Shown here piece after piece: positions 24,120 through 36,615 of a stretch of 64,000 nucleotides of DNA (its first letter is position 1; the number at the start of each line of letters is the position of its first letter). The position numbers and the translations under genes were made by a program. Source of the stretch: Leucaena leucocephala (Eukaryota > Streptophyta > Magnoliopsida > Fabales > Fabaceae); assembly GCA_037074615.1 (NCBI GenBank), contig CM073557.1:16322501-16386500 (forward strand), read 5' to 3'. The notes beneath the pieces were generated by a model. The model worked only from the letters and a program-made list of their open reading frames with translations, had not been told where the DNA came from and did no database searches.

Positions 24120-25350
24120 GCTTATTGATTTGATATATTATGGCACTTATATAATCAAGCCAATAAAATTCTCCAAATAAAATTGGTTTTTGGTCACGAG
24201 CCAAATATTTTTGAAAATGCAATAATTATTTCTATTAATCCATCACAATACACATAGATATCTATTAAAAGAAAGTTGAGATAAATATTGGATAAAAATC
24301 TCCTTCTTCTTGTTTGTCTCTAAATGAAACAAAATGATGTTTCTAAAGGAAACAAATGGATTTAGGAGACTTATATTACATGATTAGTTGATTGTCATTT
24401 GATAAAATTTACTCAACATGAGGGGAAGAAATTGAGTAGATGGAAAGAAAAACAGAATGAATGCATTATTACTATTAAATAGAGATCTTCAAATATTGTA
24501 GTATGAACTAGAAGTTTATCAAATATTTCATTCATAATTTTTTCAAAATTTCCGTCAGATATGATTATTGACCTAAATGAGTATTATCAAATCTCATATT
24601 CCAGCTGAAAATGCTCTGATGAGTATAAATCAAAGTGAGACATGTTTAAAGCATGAAAGGCTAATTGATTCTAGATATAATATTAGAAATATTAGAGCAT
24701 GTAATTAAAATGATCATATCAAGGAGACAGATACTCCAGAAGAGTGTTAAGACATAACTGCTTATAAGAACCTCAAAAGAGGTCTAGGTACCTGAAATGT
24801 AATAAAGATAGCTCAATAAGTTATGTCACAAAAAGAAAAATGGAACCGAAAATATAAAGTTATTGACAACAGTTTTGATAATAATATCTTCAAATAAGGA
24901 TCTTGTGATAGATCTATCATGTGAAGTATACCAAAAAAAATTATTTTGCTGAAAGAAAACGTGAAAGGGTAAAGACACAATAAAAATAGAATTATATTGT
25001 TTTAATATAAAAATTATGGACCTACAGTCCAAACTCTTGAGATATAACTTTATGTGAAAATAAAGTTTTCACAAAAGCTAATGATAAATATGATAAGGAA
25101 TATTATTTTGTGGTGGATTCAATAATTTTTGCATATATTAATAGTTTGGCGGTATATGAAAATAAAATGTGTTTAATAGATATTGTTATAGTATATGCAT
25201 ATGGCTCACTAGAGAGTGAAATTTATATGATAATCTTTTAAGGATTTAAAATGCCTTAAGCATATAAAGCAAAATGTCTAGAGTTAAATATCTAGTTACT
25301 TCATAATTTTTAAATTTTTGCTATAATTATTTTTTGTATAAAAATATATT
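24120..25350 (+). pseudogene. copia integrase to reverse transcriptase remnant
   Basis: Fragments recognisable in order are: an integrase-end stretch near 24190 (FGREPN-like, then the counterpart of CAVYVPI); a linker near 24370 (GDLYYMIS, counterpart of GDLFTARFADCHF); a segment near 24810-24900 (MSQKEKWNRKYKVIDN); the start of reverse transcriptase near 25020 (FGPTVQTLE); and DIVIVYAYGSLESEIYMII with GFKMP near 25190-25260, matching the canonical copia DVVTAYLYGSLDNEIYMK. Numerous stops make it inactive. Gag and protease are not recognisable in the very AT-rich 20250-24100 stretch. Confidence 0.75.
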
Positions 25351-26033
25351 AAATTTAATGGACCAGAAGTTTCATATATTTATTCTATTATAATATTGTG
25401 TTGATATTGCATGTTATATTTTTTTTGGCAAAATTAAGTTCCTGCGGGGATACAAATAGATAATGGATTTGATATTCGAGGTGATAGTTCTATGAAACAT
25501 TATATGTGATTATTTTATTATAAATAAATTGAATATGTGAATACAAGATATATCAAGGTGATTTTCAGGATAATTTTTCTGTTATTTTTACATTGCATAA
25601 GACAGATGAAGAGTATGTTGATAAATTAACATATCTAGAAAATATGTTGGAGGAATACACATTATGAAGATATGTTGACAATACATTATGCATAGTTTGA
25701 ATAAAAGGAATATTTGCTTAAAAGGCTTGAGAAACTAGTACATTATGTTAATATAAAAGGAGGAATAGTGATGTCATCAAGGGGAGTAAAATTGATGCTA
25801 TCATAAGGAGAGGTAAACGCGATATTATCATCAGGGGAGTAAAGATCATGCTGTACTCTTTTTTCTTAACCAAAGTTTTGTCCCACTGGCTTTCCTGGTA
25901 AGGTTTTTAATGAGGTAGCTTTAATATATATTGTGTACTCTTTTTCCTTCATTAGATTTTGGTCCCATAGGATTTTTCTTAGTAAGATTTTAATGAGGCA
26001 CAATATTTATCTATGAACATCCAAGGGGGAGTG

Positions 26034-26368
26034 TTATAAATATTACATTATGTGTGGATGTTCATAGTCTCTTAAGATTCTATCTTATATTGAATAGTAT
26101 TATAACTTATAACTCCCAAATTGAAAGGTCTGTAGCATTGATTATCTATACCTTCTAATTATACAATTACGTTGCTTAATTCCCTTCTTTATGTACTTGT
26201 ATCTTTAGGATTAGTCTTCAATGTTAGTATCCTATAAATAGATAATGATGTACACATATTGTGAATAACAATAAGAATGAGAATCACACTACCTCTTTCT
26301 CTCTAATTTTCTCTTTCTCATTTCTCTCATACCAAATCTCTCTTGAATTTTCTTTTATTTTCATAATA
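26034..26368 (+). repeat. copia 3' LTR
   Basis: 335 bp. Preceded by the polypurine tract AAGGGGGAG and followed by the target duplication ATAAT. It carries an extra TC-rich insertion relative to the 5' LTR. Confidence 0.9.
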
Positions 26369-26373
26369 ATAAT

Positions 26374-27094
26374 CTTTTAATTGTTATTTTTCAAAAAGAA
26401 CATGTTTTTTATTAAAAAATATCAATTGAAAACTTTAAATGTAGACCATTGAAATTATATTTAGACAGTGCCAATGCTAAATCTAACTACAACAATGAGT
26501 TATATATATATATATCCATTTTTTTAAGTATGATTCCTTATAAAATAATGTGTTCAATCTATATAGGCTGTATGGGGGACTCCAGTTGCGCACTAAATGT
26601 TCTTAAAGACAAATTTCCTTATGTGTGGTGAAAAGTTAGACTATAATCAGTTGTCCTATATTAGTCTTTCCATTCTCATATATAAGAAAAAAGAAGAAAA
26701 AACAATTAACTCATGCTTATTAAAATAATTTGTTAGAAATGGTTTATTTCTCATAATTGTGTTGAAAATTAAAAGTTTCTTTTAAGTACTTTTTGGCACT
26801 ATATAATATTTACTGATTTTAATAATAGCCGGTGAACCAGCTGGAACCATCGTACGTCAAGGGGAAGTTGTTTAAGTAATGAATGTGTTTTCCAACTGAG
26901 CACATACAGTCTCCTCTTATATGTTCTCACCTCATATTTACAAGTTCCTTTGAAAACATAATGGAATTTAATTTCAAAATTATTTTTTCTCTCTCACTAA
27001 CTATAGATATCCTCCTATTGGAGGTAATCCTATTCGAGATGGGCACTAAATATATGTACTTCTTCCAATAAGGATTTGAACCTTAGTTTGTTAG
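26374..27094. other. intergenic between copia and CACTA
   Basis: AT-rich, with a (TA)n run near 26502. No gene recognised. The short frames at 26449 and 26883 look like chance. Confidence 0.4.
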
Positions 27095-27703
27095 GTGCAT
27101 TGGTATAAAATATACTTTTTAAAACCTCATTTTTAAATCGATCCTTGCATAAACGATTTAAAAAAATGACTGATGATATTTTTGTAAATAAGATAAAATA
27201 GTTACATTTGATGTACATGTAACTGGTGTAAAATATAATTACTATGCTGGATAATAGGATACTAATATCAATAGGTGTAGATTAGTTACGTCATATTCTG
27301 ACTCTTCAGTTTCTTGTCCATGCTTTCCCGCTTCTTTTTTTAACTTCTTCAGACCTTACGAAGAAGCTTTACAACAAATGATTGAAATATTTACACTGAA
27401 TTTATATTTAACTGGTGTAAAAGATATATAATCAATGTTAAATATACTTTATATTCTAACTCTTCAATTGCATGTCTATGCTTTCCTGCTTCTTTTCTCA
27501 GTACCTTCTCAGACCGTTCATTTCACTTCTTCAGTTTCTATTATTTGTACTCATTATGATATAAGGCCAATTGCATTCTTCGATATTCTTTTTTAAAACC
27601 GTTCTTATTCCTTAACCATATGTATACTATTCCTATTATCAATACTTTTAGTCTCATCACTTTATATCTATTTTCTTTTCTTTTCTTTTCTTTGAACACT
27701 TCA

Positions 27704-28008
27704 ATGGCTTCTTCCTCACGTACACCTCCTTCTCTAACGCACAAAAGAAACATAAACAATTTTGAAAACAAACATTCTGACCCTCACCCTATAGTTCCTT
27801 CTCCTCCTCCCCTGGCTACCACTCTAATGGAGCGCCTTGAGGAACTCATCATGCACTTTAATGCCCTTGAAAACTTAGTGGAAGAAATGTCTCAAAAAGT
27901 TATTATACTGAAAGATAGTTTCATAGCTTTCCACTCAAAAGTTCGCTACATCAACAACATGATAGCTTGTATTATCCTGTTGATCCTACCGACTCTGATA
28001 AATCCTAG
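27704..28008 (+). pseudogene. small accessory ORF of the CACTA element, copy 2 (one frameshift)
   Basis: Homologue of 6242-6547. ATG at 27704, MASSSRTPPSLTHKRN, then a proline run and LMERLEELIMHFNALENLVE. Here the stop seen at codon 58 in copy 1 is absent, but one base is missing near 27945. This shifts the frame, and the apparent ORF then runs to 28075. In the uninterrupted frame it would end at TAG 28006-28008, the same stop as copy 1. The family is not recognised. A nuclear, coiled-coil, DNA- or transposase-associated role is only a guess. Confidence 0.6.
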
Positions 28009-28744
28009 ACCTCTGAGTCTGCTAAGAAAGCTTGCAACCTCTATATGCCCTACCTATTTTATTGTTTATACTTAATGACAAAAAGAGAGAATATATTATA
28101 TATTCTGATAGATATTGTTTTGAAAATTTAATACTTTTGATGTAAAGTTATTAGTAAAGCTGAATGAATGAAGTTTCTTATTCTGATGACATGTTATCTT
28201 TTATTTTTCAAATAAAAAACTAGTACAACAGATTAAAACTGAACATATCAATATCAGATGTAGAATATAATGTCTAGTTTAGAACAAGTTATTTCTACAC
28301 TGGTCTTCCACTTCATCTGTTGTAGAGTTGTTCAATTTATATTATTTTATACTGATGTAAAATTGATCGATGTAGAATATAATGTCTAGTTTAGAAAAAA
28401 GTTATCTCTACACCGGTGTTACATTTTATCTGGTGTAGATTTATTTACGAAATACACTTTAATTTAATCAAAACCCCCTTCGCGCCTCCCATATGTCATT
28501 TGCACTTGTTCACACGTTTAAGTCTTCTCGACCCTTCACAACCGGTGAGTTTTGTTTTAAACTCTTTGTCTCAAGAACTGAAGATTTATGCACTACTAGT
28601 AGTACCTTTTGCCATTATTTGTACTAGATTCATTGCTGTCATTTACTTATTTTATTTGGTGAGTTATTCTATTTGTGCGTGGTATATTCTTTCCTATAAT
28701 TAGTTGTAAGCTAGGTTTTCTTATTTTCTATTTTCCTAGTTTTT

Positions 28745-31700
28745 TAGTCTTCCACAAATATGTATCATAGTTGGATAAATGCTAAACGAACAGGTGTTGA
28801 GTATGCTGAGGGGGTGAAGCAGTTTTTAGATTTTGCTAAACAAAACGGTTATGATGACAATGGAAGGTTTTATTGTCCTTGTATAAGTTGTTTGAATGAG
28901 AGGAAATAAAGTCCTACAAATATGTACACTCATCTAATTTGTGAGGGGTTTTACAAGAGTTACACAGTATAAGTATGGCATGGTAAAAATGTGGAAAGGT
29001 CAAGTACATCTTAACAGTTAGAACAAACCTTTGATGATGACATGGATACTGATGATCGGGTAGATGACATGATTCGTGATACTGGAGAAGATGCTTTTAT
29101 GCAGTCAATGCATATAGTACTATGTGCAATGATACAGAAAAACCTCTATACCTAGGGTGTAAAAAATACAACATGTTGAATGTGGTATTGAAATTGGTAA
29201 GTGTGGAAGCATGACATGGATAAAGTGATAGAGGTTTTTCAGAATTACTTGAGTTGTTGCAAGACATGTTTTCAGAAGAAAAAGTGTTACCCAAACGCTG
29301 CTATGATGCTAAGAAAATAATATGTCCTTAAGGCATGTAGTATAGAAAGATTCATGCCTGCCCAAATGATTACATATTGTACAAGAAAGATTTTGAAGAT
29401 TAAGAGAAATATCTAATATGTAAGACACCAAAGTACAGATCAAACAAGTCTCCTGCAAAGGTATTATGGTATCTTCCAATTATACCAAGGTTTAAGCTAC
29501 TTTTTGCTAATGAAGATGATGCACAAAAAATGTTATGGCATATTACTGAAAGGATTTGTGATGGAAAGCTTCATTATCCAGCTAATTCTTTACAATAGAA
29601 AAAGATTGATGACTTATTTCCTGAGTTAAGCAAGGAACCACGAAACCTAAGGTTTGGACCAAGTACATACGACATGAACCCTTATGTTAGCCTTAGTAGT
29701 ATACATAGTTCATGACCCATCCTCTTGGTGGTTTACAACCTATCTCCCTTGTTATGTATAAGATGCAAGTATGTAATGTTGTCTATGTTGATCTCAGGAC
29801 TGAAACAATCGAGAAATGACATAGGCGTTTACCTAATACCCTTAATCGAAGATTTGAAGAAGCTATAAGAAGGTATGGATGTTTTTTATGCTATTAAGAA
29901 GGAGGTATTCAATATGCAGGCCATGATCTTTTGGACAATTAATGACTTTCCTACATACAGAAATTTGTCAAGGTATAGGGTTAAGGGCCATAAAGCATGT
30001 CCTATTTGTGAGGAAAAGACTTACTACTATCAACTTCGTCATAGAAGAAAGATACTATACCTAGGTTATAAGAGATTTCTAAGACAAGACCACTTATACT
30101 GTCGACTGAAGAAAAAAATTTTGGCAGCCAAGAATTTGAAAATGCTCTGAGCCATTGATTGGAGAACAAGTTTATAAAAAGGTGAAAGACATTAACGTTA
30201 CTTTCGGTAAGACTACTAAGAGAAGTGAGAAAAATATATAAAAAAAAGATTTATCTTCTTTGAGCTTCCATATTGGCAATATCTTCAGATAAGACACTGT
30301 ATTGATGTCATGCATATAGAGAAAAATGTGTGTGACAGCATTGTTAGAACACTTCTTAACCTACATGGTAGTTCCAAAGATACTTTGAAGGCAATATTAG
30401 ATTTGCAAGAAATGAGAATACATGAGGATTTACATCCAAGGCCAGATGGTGAAGGGAGTTATCTGTTGAAGAGATTAATATTTTATCCAAGGATGAGAGA
30501 AAAAGTATATGTGAATGTTTACAAGGATTCAAAGCTTTATCTGGGTACTCATCTAATCTTAAGAAGATTGTGTCGATGAAAGATTTAAAATTAGTAGGCC
30601 AAAAGTCTCATGATTGTCATGTCTTGATGCAACAATTACTCCCAATAGCTATTCGAGGAATCCTTCAAGATGATTTGAGACACATTGTAACCCGACTTTG
30701 CTTCTTCTTCAATGCTATATGTGGCAAAGTCTTTGAGACTGAAAAGTTAGATGAATTGGAGCATGAGGGTTATGTTATTTTGTGCCAACTTGAAAAACTA
30801 TTTCTTCCAGGCTTTTTTGACATTATGGTACACCTCATCGTTTATATAGTGTGATAGATTAAAATGTGTGGCCTTGTATACTTACAATGGATGTGCTAAA
30901 GATATATGAAAATCTTTAAAGGGTACGTGAAGAATCCAAATCGGCCCAAGGCATCTATTGTTGAAAAATATGTTTATGAAGAAGCTATAAATTTTTGTCA
31001 ATACTAACTGTTTAAAGTAAAACTTACCGGTCTCGCTAAACCCTGTGTCAAACAGGGGTCAATGCAGAATGTCGGTGAAAAGTGTTAATCGTAATGAATT
31101 ATAGTAAATACACTTACACATCTTGAATAACATTGACAAAGTTTAAGACTATATAGCTATTCATAAAGTGCTTGTCCGGAAATAAAATAATAGAATGATA
31201 GAGCAAAAGCTAATTAGAGAACACAACAAATCTTTTGCACATTAGTTCAAACAGAAGGTTGAAAATAATGATTGTGTATCTGATTCAGTTAGATGGTTCG
31301 CATATGGTCCTGAATTTAATGTGATATGTTAAAATTCATTTGATATCAACTAGTATTCTTTTTATACAAAGTCCTTAGATGATAAAAGTAGCATGCATAA
31401 TAGTGGTGTTATATTAGTTGTTGAAGCTATGTATTTCTCTAGTTCAAAAGACAACAATCTTAAATTAACAGTCATCCCTTATTATGTGGTTGTTGAAGAG
31501 ATTTAGGAGATAAACTACACCAAATTCATAGTTCCAGTGTTCAAATGCAAGTGGGCAAATGTAAACAATGGTGTTATGGTGGATCAGTTAGGATTTATAC
31601 TGGTTGATTTGACTAGTATATGTTTTGGGAATGAGCCTTTCATTATGACAGACCAAGCAAAGCAAGTATTCTATATCATTAATATGGCAAATAAAAGATG

Positions 31701-31815
31701 GTATGTCGCTCTCTAAGGAAAAAGGGTTATTGACGATGATGATTCAATTTGTAAGGCCATTTTTTCAGTAGGTTTACCATAATTGAATGAAGAAGAAGTG
31801 GATTCTGATTGATTT
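28745..31815 (+). pseudogene. CACTA TNP2/TNPD-type transposase, copy 2, with DUF4216 end
   Basis: Covers the whole domain order of the family. The transposase-associated zinc region is at 28765-28990 (FYCPCISC..., WHG). The transposase_21 core runs over 29040-30850 (CTINDFP counterpart near 29936, VKGHKACPICEEKT, then HIEKNVCDSIVRTLL, SMKDLKLVGQKSHDCHVLMQ and CQLEKLFLPGFFDIMVHLIV). A DUF4218-like stretch follows near 30870-31010. The DUF4216 region is at 31515-31750 (FKCKWANVNNGVMVDQLGF, DQAKQVFY). Stops and frameshifts occur throughout. It retains more of the protein than copy 1 but is also non-functional. Confidence 0.9.
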
Positions 31816-34800
31816 GTATGTGATTGCATATAGTATTTTCATGTAATAATAGCACAAGTATATTGTTCTAATTGCATATATTATTTTGTTGTAACTTACA
31901 AGTGATGGGTTAATAAAAGGGTTGGTTTGAAAAAATAACTGCAATATTTAAAATGGTTTTACATGTTATCCAGTGTAAAAAGTGATCTAAAAAACTTAAG
32001 GTCACTTTTTTTATATCGGTTATACATTTTACCCAGTGTAAAAAGTGATATAAGAAACACTTTTTTTACACCAGATTTATAATTTATCCGATATAGAAAG
32101 TCTTTTGAAATTTAAAATATTAGTCATTTCATATTCAAAATATGATTTTTACACTGGATTTAAATATTAACTGGTGTAAATAGTTCTAATAAAAATACTT
32201 TATTGAAGCCCTCCTCTTGACGCGTCTCTTCATTTCTCATTTCTAAAGTTATATTCAGTCTTACTTTTTACATCGTCTATCATTACGCCAGTCATCATGT
32301 TCTATGGTTTTCATCGGGCTTCACTGTGTTTAGTCATTTTTCTATGTTCTCACTCTCGTTGTGCTTTGCCATGTACGTGTTCTGTACACTTATTTTCTCG
32401 TGTATGTGCTTCACCTTTTACGTGTTCATTTACTCTAGGTTTTGTAGTTTTCTGCAATAAATGCTTGTACTTCTTTCCATCGATAAATGCTTGCACTTCT
32501 TTCACTGTGGTCAGTCGTTCTTCTCTGTTTACTATGTTTGTTTTGTTATTGCGTTATAGGAATATGGGGGAGTGGTAATCAGAATGAGGCTAGCGATGCT
32601 TCAAGTGACTCTAAGCAAAGGATGGGCAGAAGTGTGACATAATTGAAAGACATTTCAAAAGATAGGAAGGAAGGAAAATTACTACTGATTGAGTTTGACA
32701 CATATTAGAACCTAATTGGTGAATACAGGACAAAGTACATGAGTTATGTCACCTTACTTGCACGCAACAAGACTAACATCGCCACACATACTTGGGATGC
32801 TGTTGATAATCGCGTGAAGAATCAAATTTGGGACTATATTCAGGTATAAGAACTGACTATTGTATGCAGACCAATACCAAAAACATAACTATTTGTTGAT
32901 AACTATGCTTTTAATGGAAATTATTGCAGCTCACTTATGATGTTCCCAACAATGAAGTCTTGAAGAAGAACACGTTATCTTATTGCACTGAGTGTTAGAG
33001 GGCATTCAAGACACAACTATCTCATCAGTATGTGCATGGCTGGGACAAAGACGGTCAGCCTCATCCTTCTCCATTCATCAAGTATCAATTCACTAACGAA
33101 GCTATTTAGGAATAATTGTTAGGCTTCAGACTACTATAGCATCTATGGTGAGTTAATATGTCATGAAAAAGGAATATTGCATTTCCCATGTTTCTTCCTT
33201 TTGTATGTATTGATTTTAACTACTTCAGGTCTTGTAGGAAAAAAGAGCAAAAGCCATTGAACATCTCAACAATAATTGCTCCCACACAATGTCTCAAGAG
33301 GGTTACGCGAAGGCTGAAAGAGACTTGTTGTCGGGCTAAGAGGAAGAGGTTGGAAGAGGCTGCTAAGTATAATCCTATTGTTACTCTTGCTCCCCCATCT
33401 CCAATACATCACCAAGATAAATGGTTGTACGCTCACCAAAAAAAGAGAAGATCATTTACAAGTGATCGCGCTCGCATGATTGAGGAAAAAATTGTAAGTA
33501 CTACTTGTATTATTTTGTTTTAGTAGACTAATTATATTATTTCTTATGTTTGCTCTTTTTATGTTATAGGTTGATCTTAAATAACAAGAAGCCCATAGCT
33601 CCTTCAAGTCAGATGGTAGGAATGACATCTTGACTGTTGCCATAGGCAAGTAAGAGCATGGGGCCGTGTCAGGGGAGTTGGAGGAGGTGTCAGTATAAGA
33701 GATTTTTTTAGAGCATCTTCACGACATTCTCTATATGTGCCGAGGGTAGAGTTGGAATTACTATTATCCGCTATGAGGGCAAAGGCTAGGGCATAGGCAG
33801 AAGCTTCAATTGAGACACGATTACAAGAAAGGTTGACAAAGATCAAGGAAGAAATGTTGTCCATGATGATAATAAGGCAACAGGAGCCAAGTGCCCCAAA
33901 TGCTCTCACATGTAGCCCGTCCTAGCACTAAAAGGAGTTGTTACATGGTCAGGCCGATGTCAGAGGATGCCAAACCTTATGGGTACATTTGGTACGCAGC
34001 AATCAAGGCTTGGGATTGGCATAGGGATAGGGAATAAGTTAATTGGATTGTTTGGTATGTAGCATTAAATAAACTTTGGGATTGAGCAATACCACATAGG
34101 TGGGATAGAGCAATACCACCTCTCCCCCTGGTATTGGATTTTATATCCTGGGATTGAAATTTTTGAAGACAGAAATATCCCTAGGTATACTAAAATTTTG
34201 ACAAACTTACCCTTGCCCTAGATTTATATCAGCCTCATTCGTTGCCCAACGCCGCTGGTATTTCTTTGTGCTAGGGAGAACACCACTGCGAGCATTGATC
34301 TGTCTCCAACACTGCTAGTTTCTCAACTTTCATCGATCCTAATAAGTGTCTCATTGCCGATAATATTGATCTGTCATTGTTTATCGCTGGTCATCGCTAT
34401 TGCTCTTAATAATACTGATCTGTTGTTGCAATTTTTATACCACGAAACTCCCACAACTCCACGCTATACAATTCCTTAGGTTAGCTATCCTCTGCATTGG
34501 TTTCAGTAGTAGAAAGCTTGTTTCCATATCAATTTTACCATATCAATTTCTTTGGCATAGCGACAGTGTTAGAGAACCTTATTTTGTATTCGGTAAGAGA
34601 GGATTTTTTTCTACAGTCGAGCTGTGAGCGCATCGCCTACAGCCATCAACCTTCAGGAAGCATACGTTGTCATTTACCTTTGGTAAAAATGGCCCACCGT
34701 CAGCAACATGCAATTTCTTCATATGTTATATGTTTGCTGAAAGCATTGAATCAACATTCCCAAAGTCAAACTCACTGTTCCTTGAGCCAAACCTGCTAGA

Positions 34801-35140
34801 GGAGATGCTCTGGTTTAAAACAATCCATTGAAAGCATTGAATCAACATTCCCAATATTTTTTATATGTTATACGTTTGTTTTGTTTCCACTACAACAATC
34901 GCTTGCAGCACTATCTATCTTCCCTTACAAAATTTATAAGATATATTTATTCAAACAAGGGTGGAGGAAGCCAGTAGTAAACTTTACTTTGTATATGCTT
35001 ATTTAAAACTTATTGTGACAAGGGTATTACTTGAATAAACTGTTTATCTTGTACTTTATTTTTACTGCTTCCTATATGTTGCTTTAGTTGAACTTAGAGA
35101 ATACTTACATTTGTATATAATTATAATTGGTTACACAGTT

Positions 35141-36422
35141 ATGGCACTATCTGAAGAAAAGAAAGAACTGTTACGTTTGTTGCTTTTGTGGGTGATCATG
35201 GCTGAGGTAGTGCGGGGTTTTTTATATCAATGTATGACTATTATAGTAAGGAGACGACGAATAAGGCATATTACTTACAAGATGGATTTTATGGCTAAAA
35301 GATCTTATTTGAAGAAACTGGTATATAGTAGTGATGTAGCATGTTACAACTTACTTAGAATGAATAGGAGAACATTTGATAAGTTGTGTTGTATGTTAAG
35401 TGATATAGGTGGTCTTAGACCTAGTAAGAATATACTTATAGATGAGCTAGTTGCAATATTTTTACACATTTTAGCACATCATGTGAAGAATAGAGTCATA
35501 CAATATAACTTCAGTAGATCTGGAGAAACCACTAGTAGGTATTTCAATATTGTACTTAATAGCATGATGAGACTTGGAGATATGTTGTGGAAGAAACCAG
35601 AGCCTGTGCTAGAAGACTCAACTGATGATAAGTGGAGGTGGTTCAAGGTATATATATATGTCATTTATTCTTTTTTACTTTTTACTAATATGTGGAAAGT
35701 GTTTAATTTTTTAATTTGTATTAATGTTTTGTCTTATACAGCGATGTTGAGGTGCATTGGATGGAACTCACATTAAGTTGAGAGTTCCTTCCATCGACAA
35801 GTCTAGATACCGGAATAGAAAAGGAGAGATCACGACAAATGTGTTAGGTGTTTGCTCACAAGATGGGAATTTCATATATGTTCTGCCTGGACGGGAAGGA
35901 TCTGCAGCAGATGGTCGAGTTCTTCGAGATGCTATTAGTAGGAGGAATGGACTTAGAGTTCCACAAGGAAACTATTATTTGGTTGATGCTGGCTATACTA
36001 ATTGTGAGGGGTTTCTTGCACCATACAGAGGACAAAGATATCACTTAAGTGAATGGAGAGAGGGGAGACATCCTAGAAGCGCACGAGAGTACTTCAAGAT
36101 GAGACATTCTTCAGCAAGAAATATGATTGAGAAGTGTTTCGGAATTCTCAAGATAAGATGGGCTATTCTAAGAAGTCCAGCATTTTATCCTGTTAGAACA
36201 TATAATCGAGTAATAATTGCTTGTTGCCTCTTGCATAATTTAATTCGTCAAGAAGGCGAAGATCCTTTGGAAGATGAAGATGAAGTTGAAGAAATTGAAC
36301 TTGATGCGAGTGGGCAGTATAACCCCTTAATCCAAATCATAGATGCATCTGATGAGTGGTCTGCATTTAGGGAAAATCTTGCCAATGAAATGTTCAATTC
36401 TTTCACTGCTAATAGGGGCTGA
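35141..36422 (+). pseudogene. Harbinger DDE transposase (DDE_Tnp_4), one nonsense codon
   Basis: Exon 1 is 35141-35647 (start MALSEEKKELL; then LRMNRRTFDKLCCML, ILAHHVKNRV and FSRSGETTSRYF). The intron is 35648-35741, GT...CAG, phase 0. Exon 2 is 35742-36422 and encodes GALDGTHIKLRVPSIDKSRY, NVLGVCSQDG, GSAADGRVLRDA, YYLVDAGYTNCEGFLAPYRG and ARNMIEKCFGILKIRW. The catalytic triad is visible: Asp in LDGTH, Asp in VDAGY, Glu in NMIEKCFG. The only defect I see is TGA at 35748-35750, seven codons before the first catalytic region ends, where relatives have Leu or Ile in C-L-G-A-L-D-G-T. The length of about 395 residues is normal. The enzyme cuts and rejoins the element at TWA-like targets together with the Myb-like partner. 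Confidence 0.9.
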
Positions 36423-36615
36423 GTTATTTAATATGATAGTTGTTGTTTGTTTTGATTTATGACTCTATCTCAATATATGTTATATGTAACTTGATTTCAA
36501 GTGCTTGTAATGTAAGACTTATCATGTCTCTTATTGTATTTCATTGCAATGAAGTTTGTTATATGAACTGTATGTGAGTTTCTAACATATCCTTTTGTCT
36601 TTTAGTTGACTAACT

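Larger units (their letters stand above)
19925..26368 (+). mobile_element. complete Ty1-copia retrotransposon, heavily decayed
   Basis: Two LTRs (19925-20231 and 26034-26368) flank a 5.8-kb interior. A perfect 5-bp target duplication, ATAAT, lies at 19920-19924 and 26369-26373. A primer-binding site directly follows the 5' LTR, and the polypurine tract AAGGGGGAG precedes the 3' LTR. The LTRs differ at many positions and by about 28 bp in length, so the insertion is old. The interior is extremely A+T-rich and full of stops, as expected of long-methylated DNA. The open frames at 20303-20762 and 23094-23315 are low-complexity chance frames. Confidence 0.92.

Noticed and set aside
32297..32578. 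93-codon Cys/Ser/Phe-rich frame upstream of the second CACTA gene
   Set aside because: No counterpart in the family and no supporting motif; probably leader or intron sequence.
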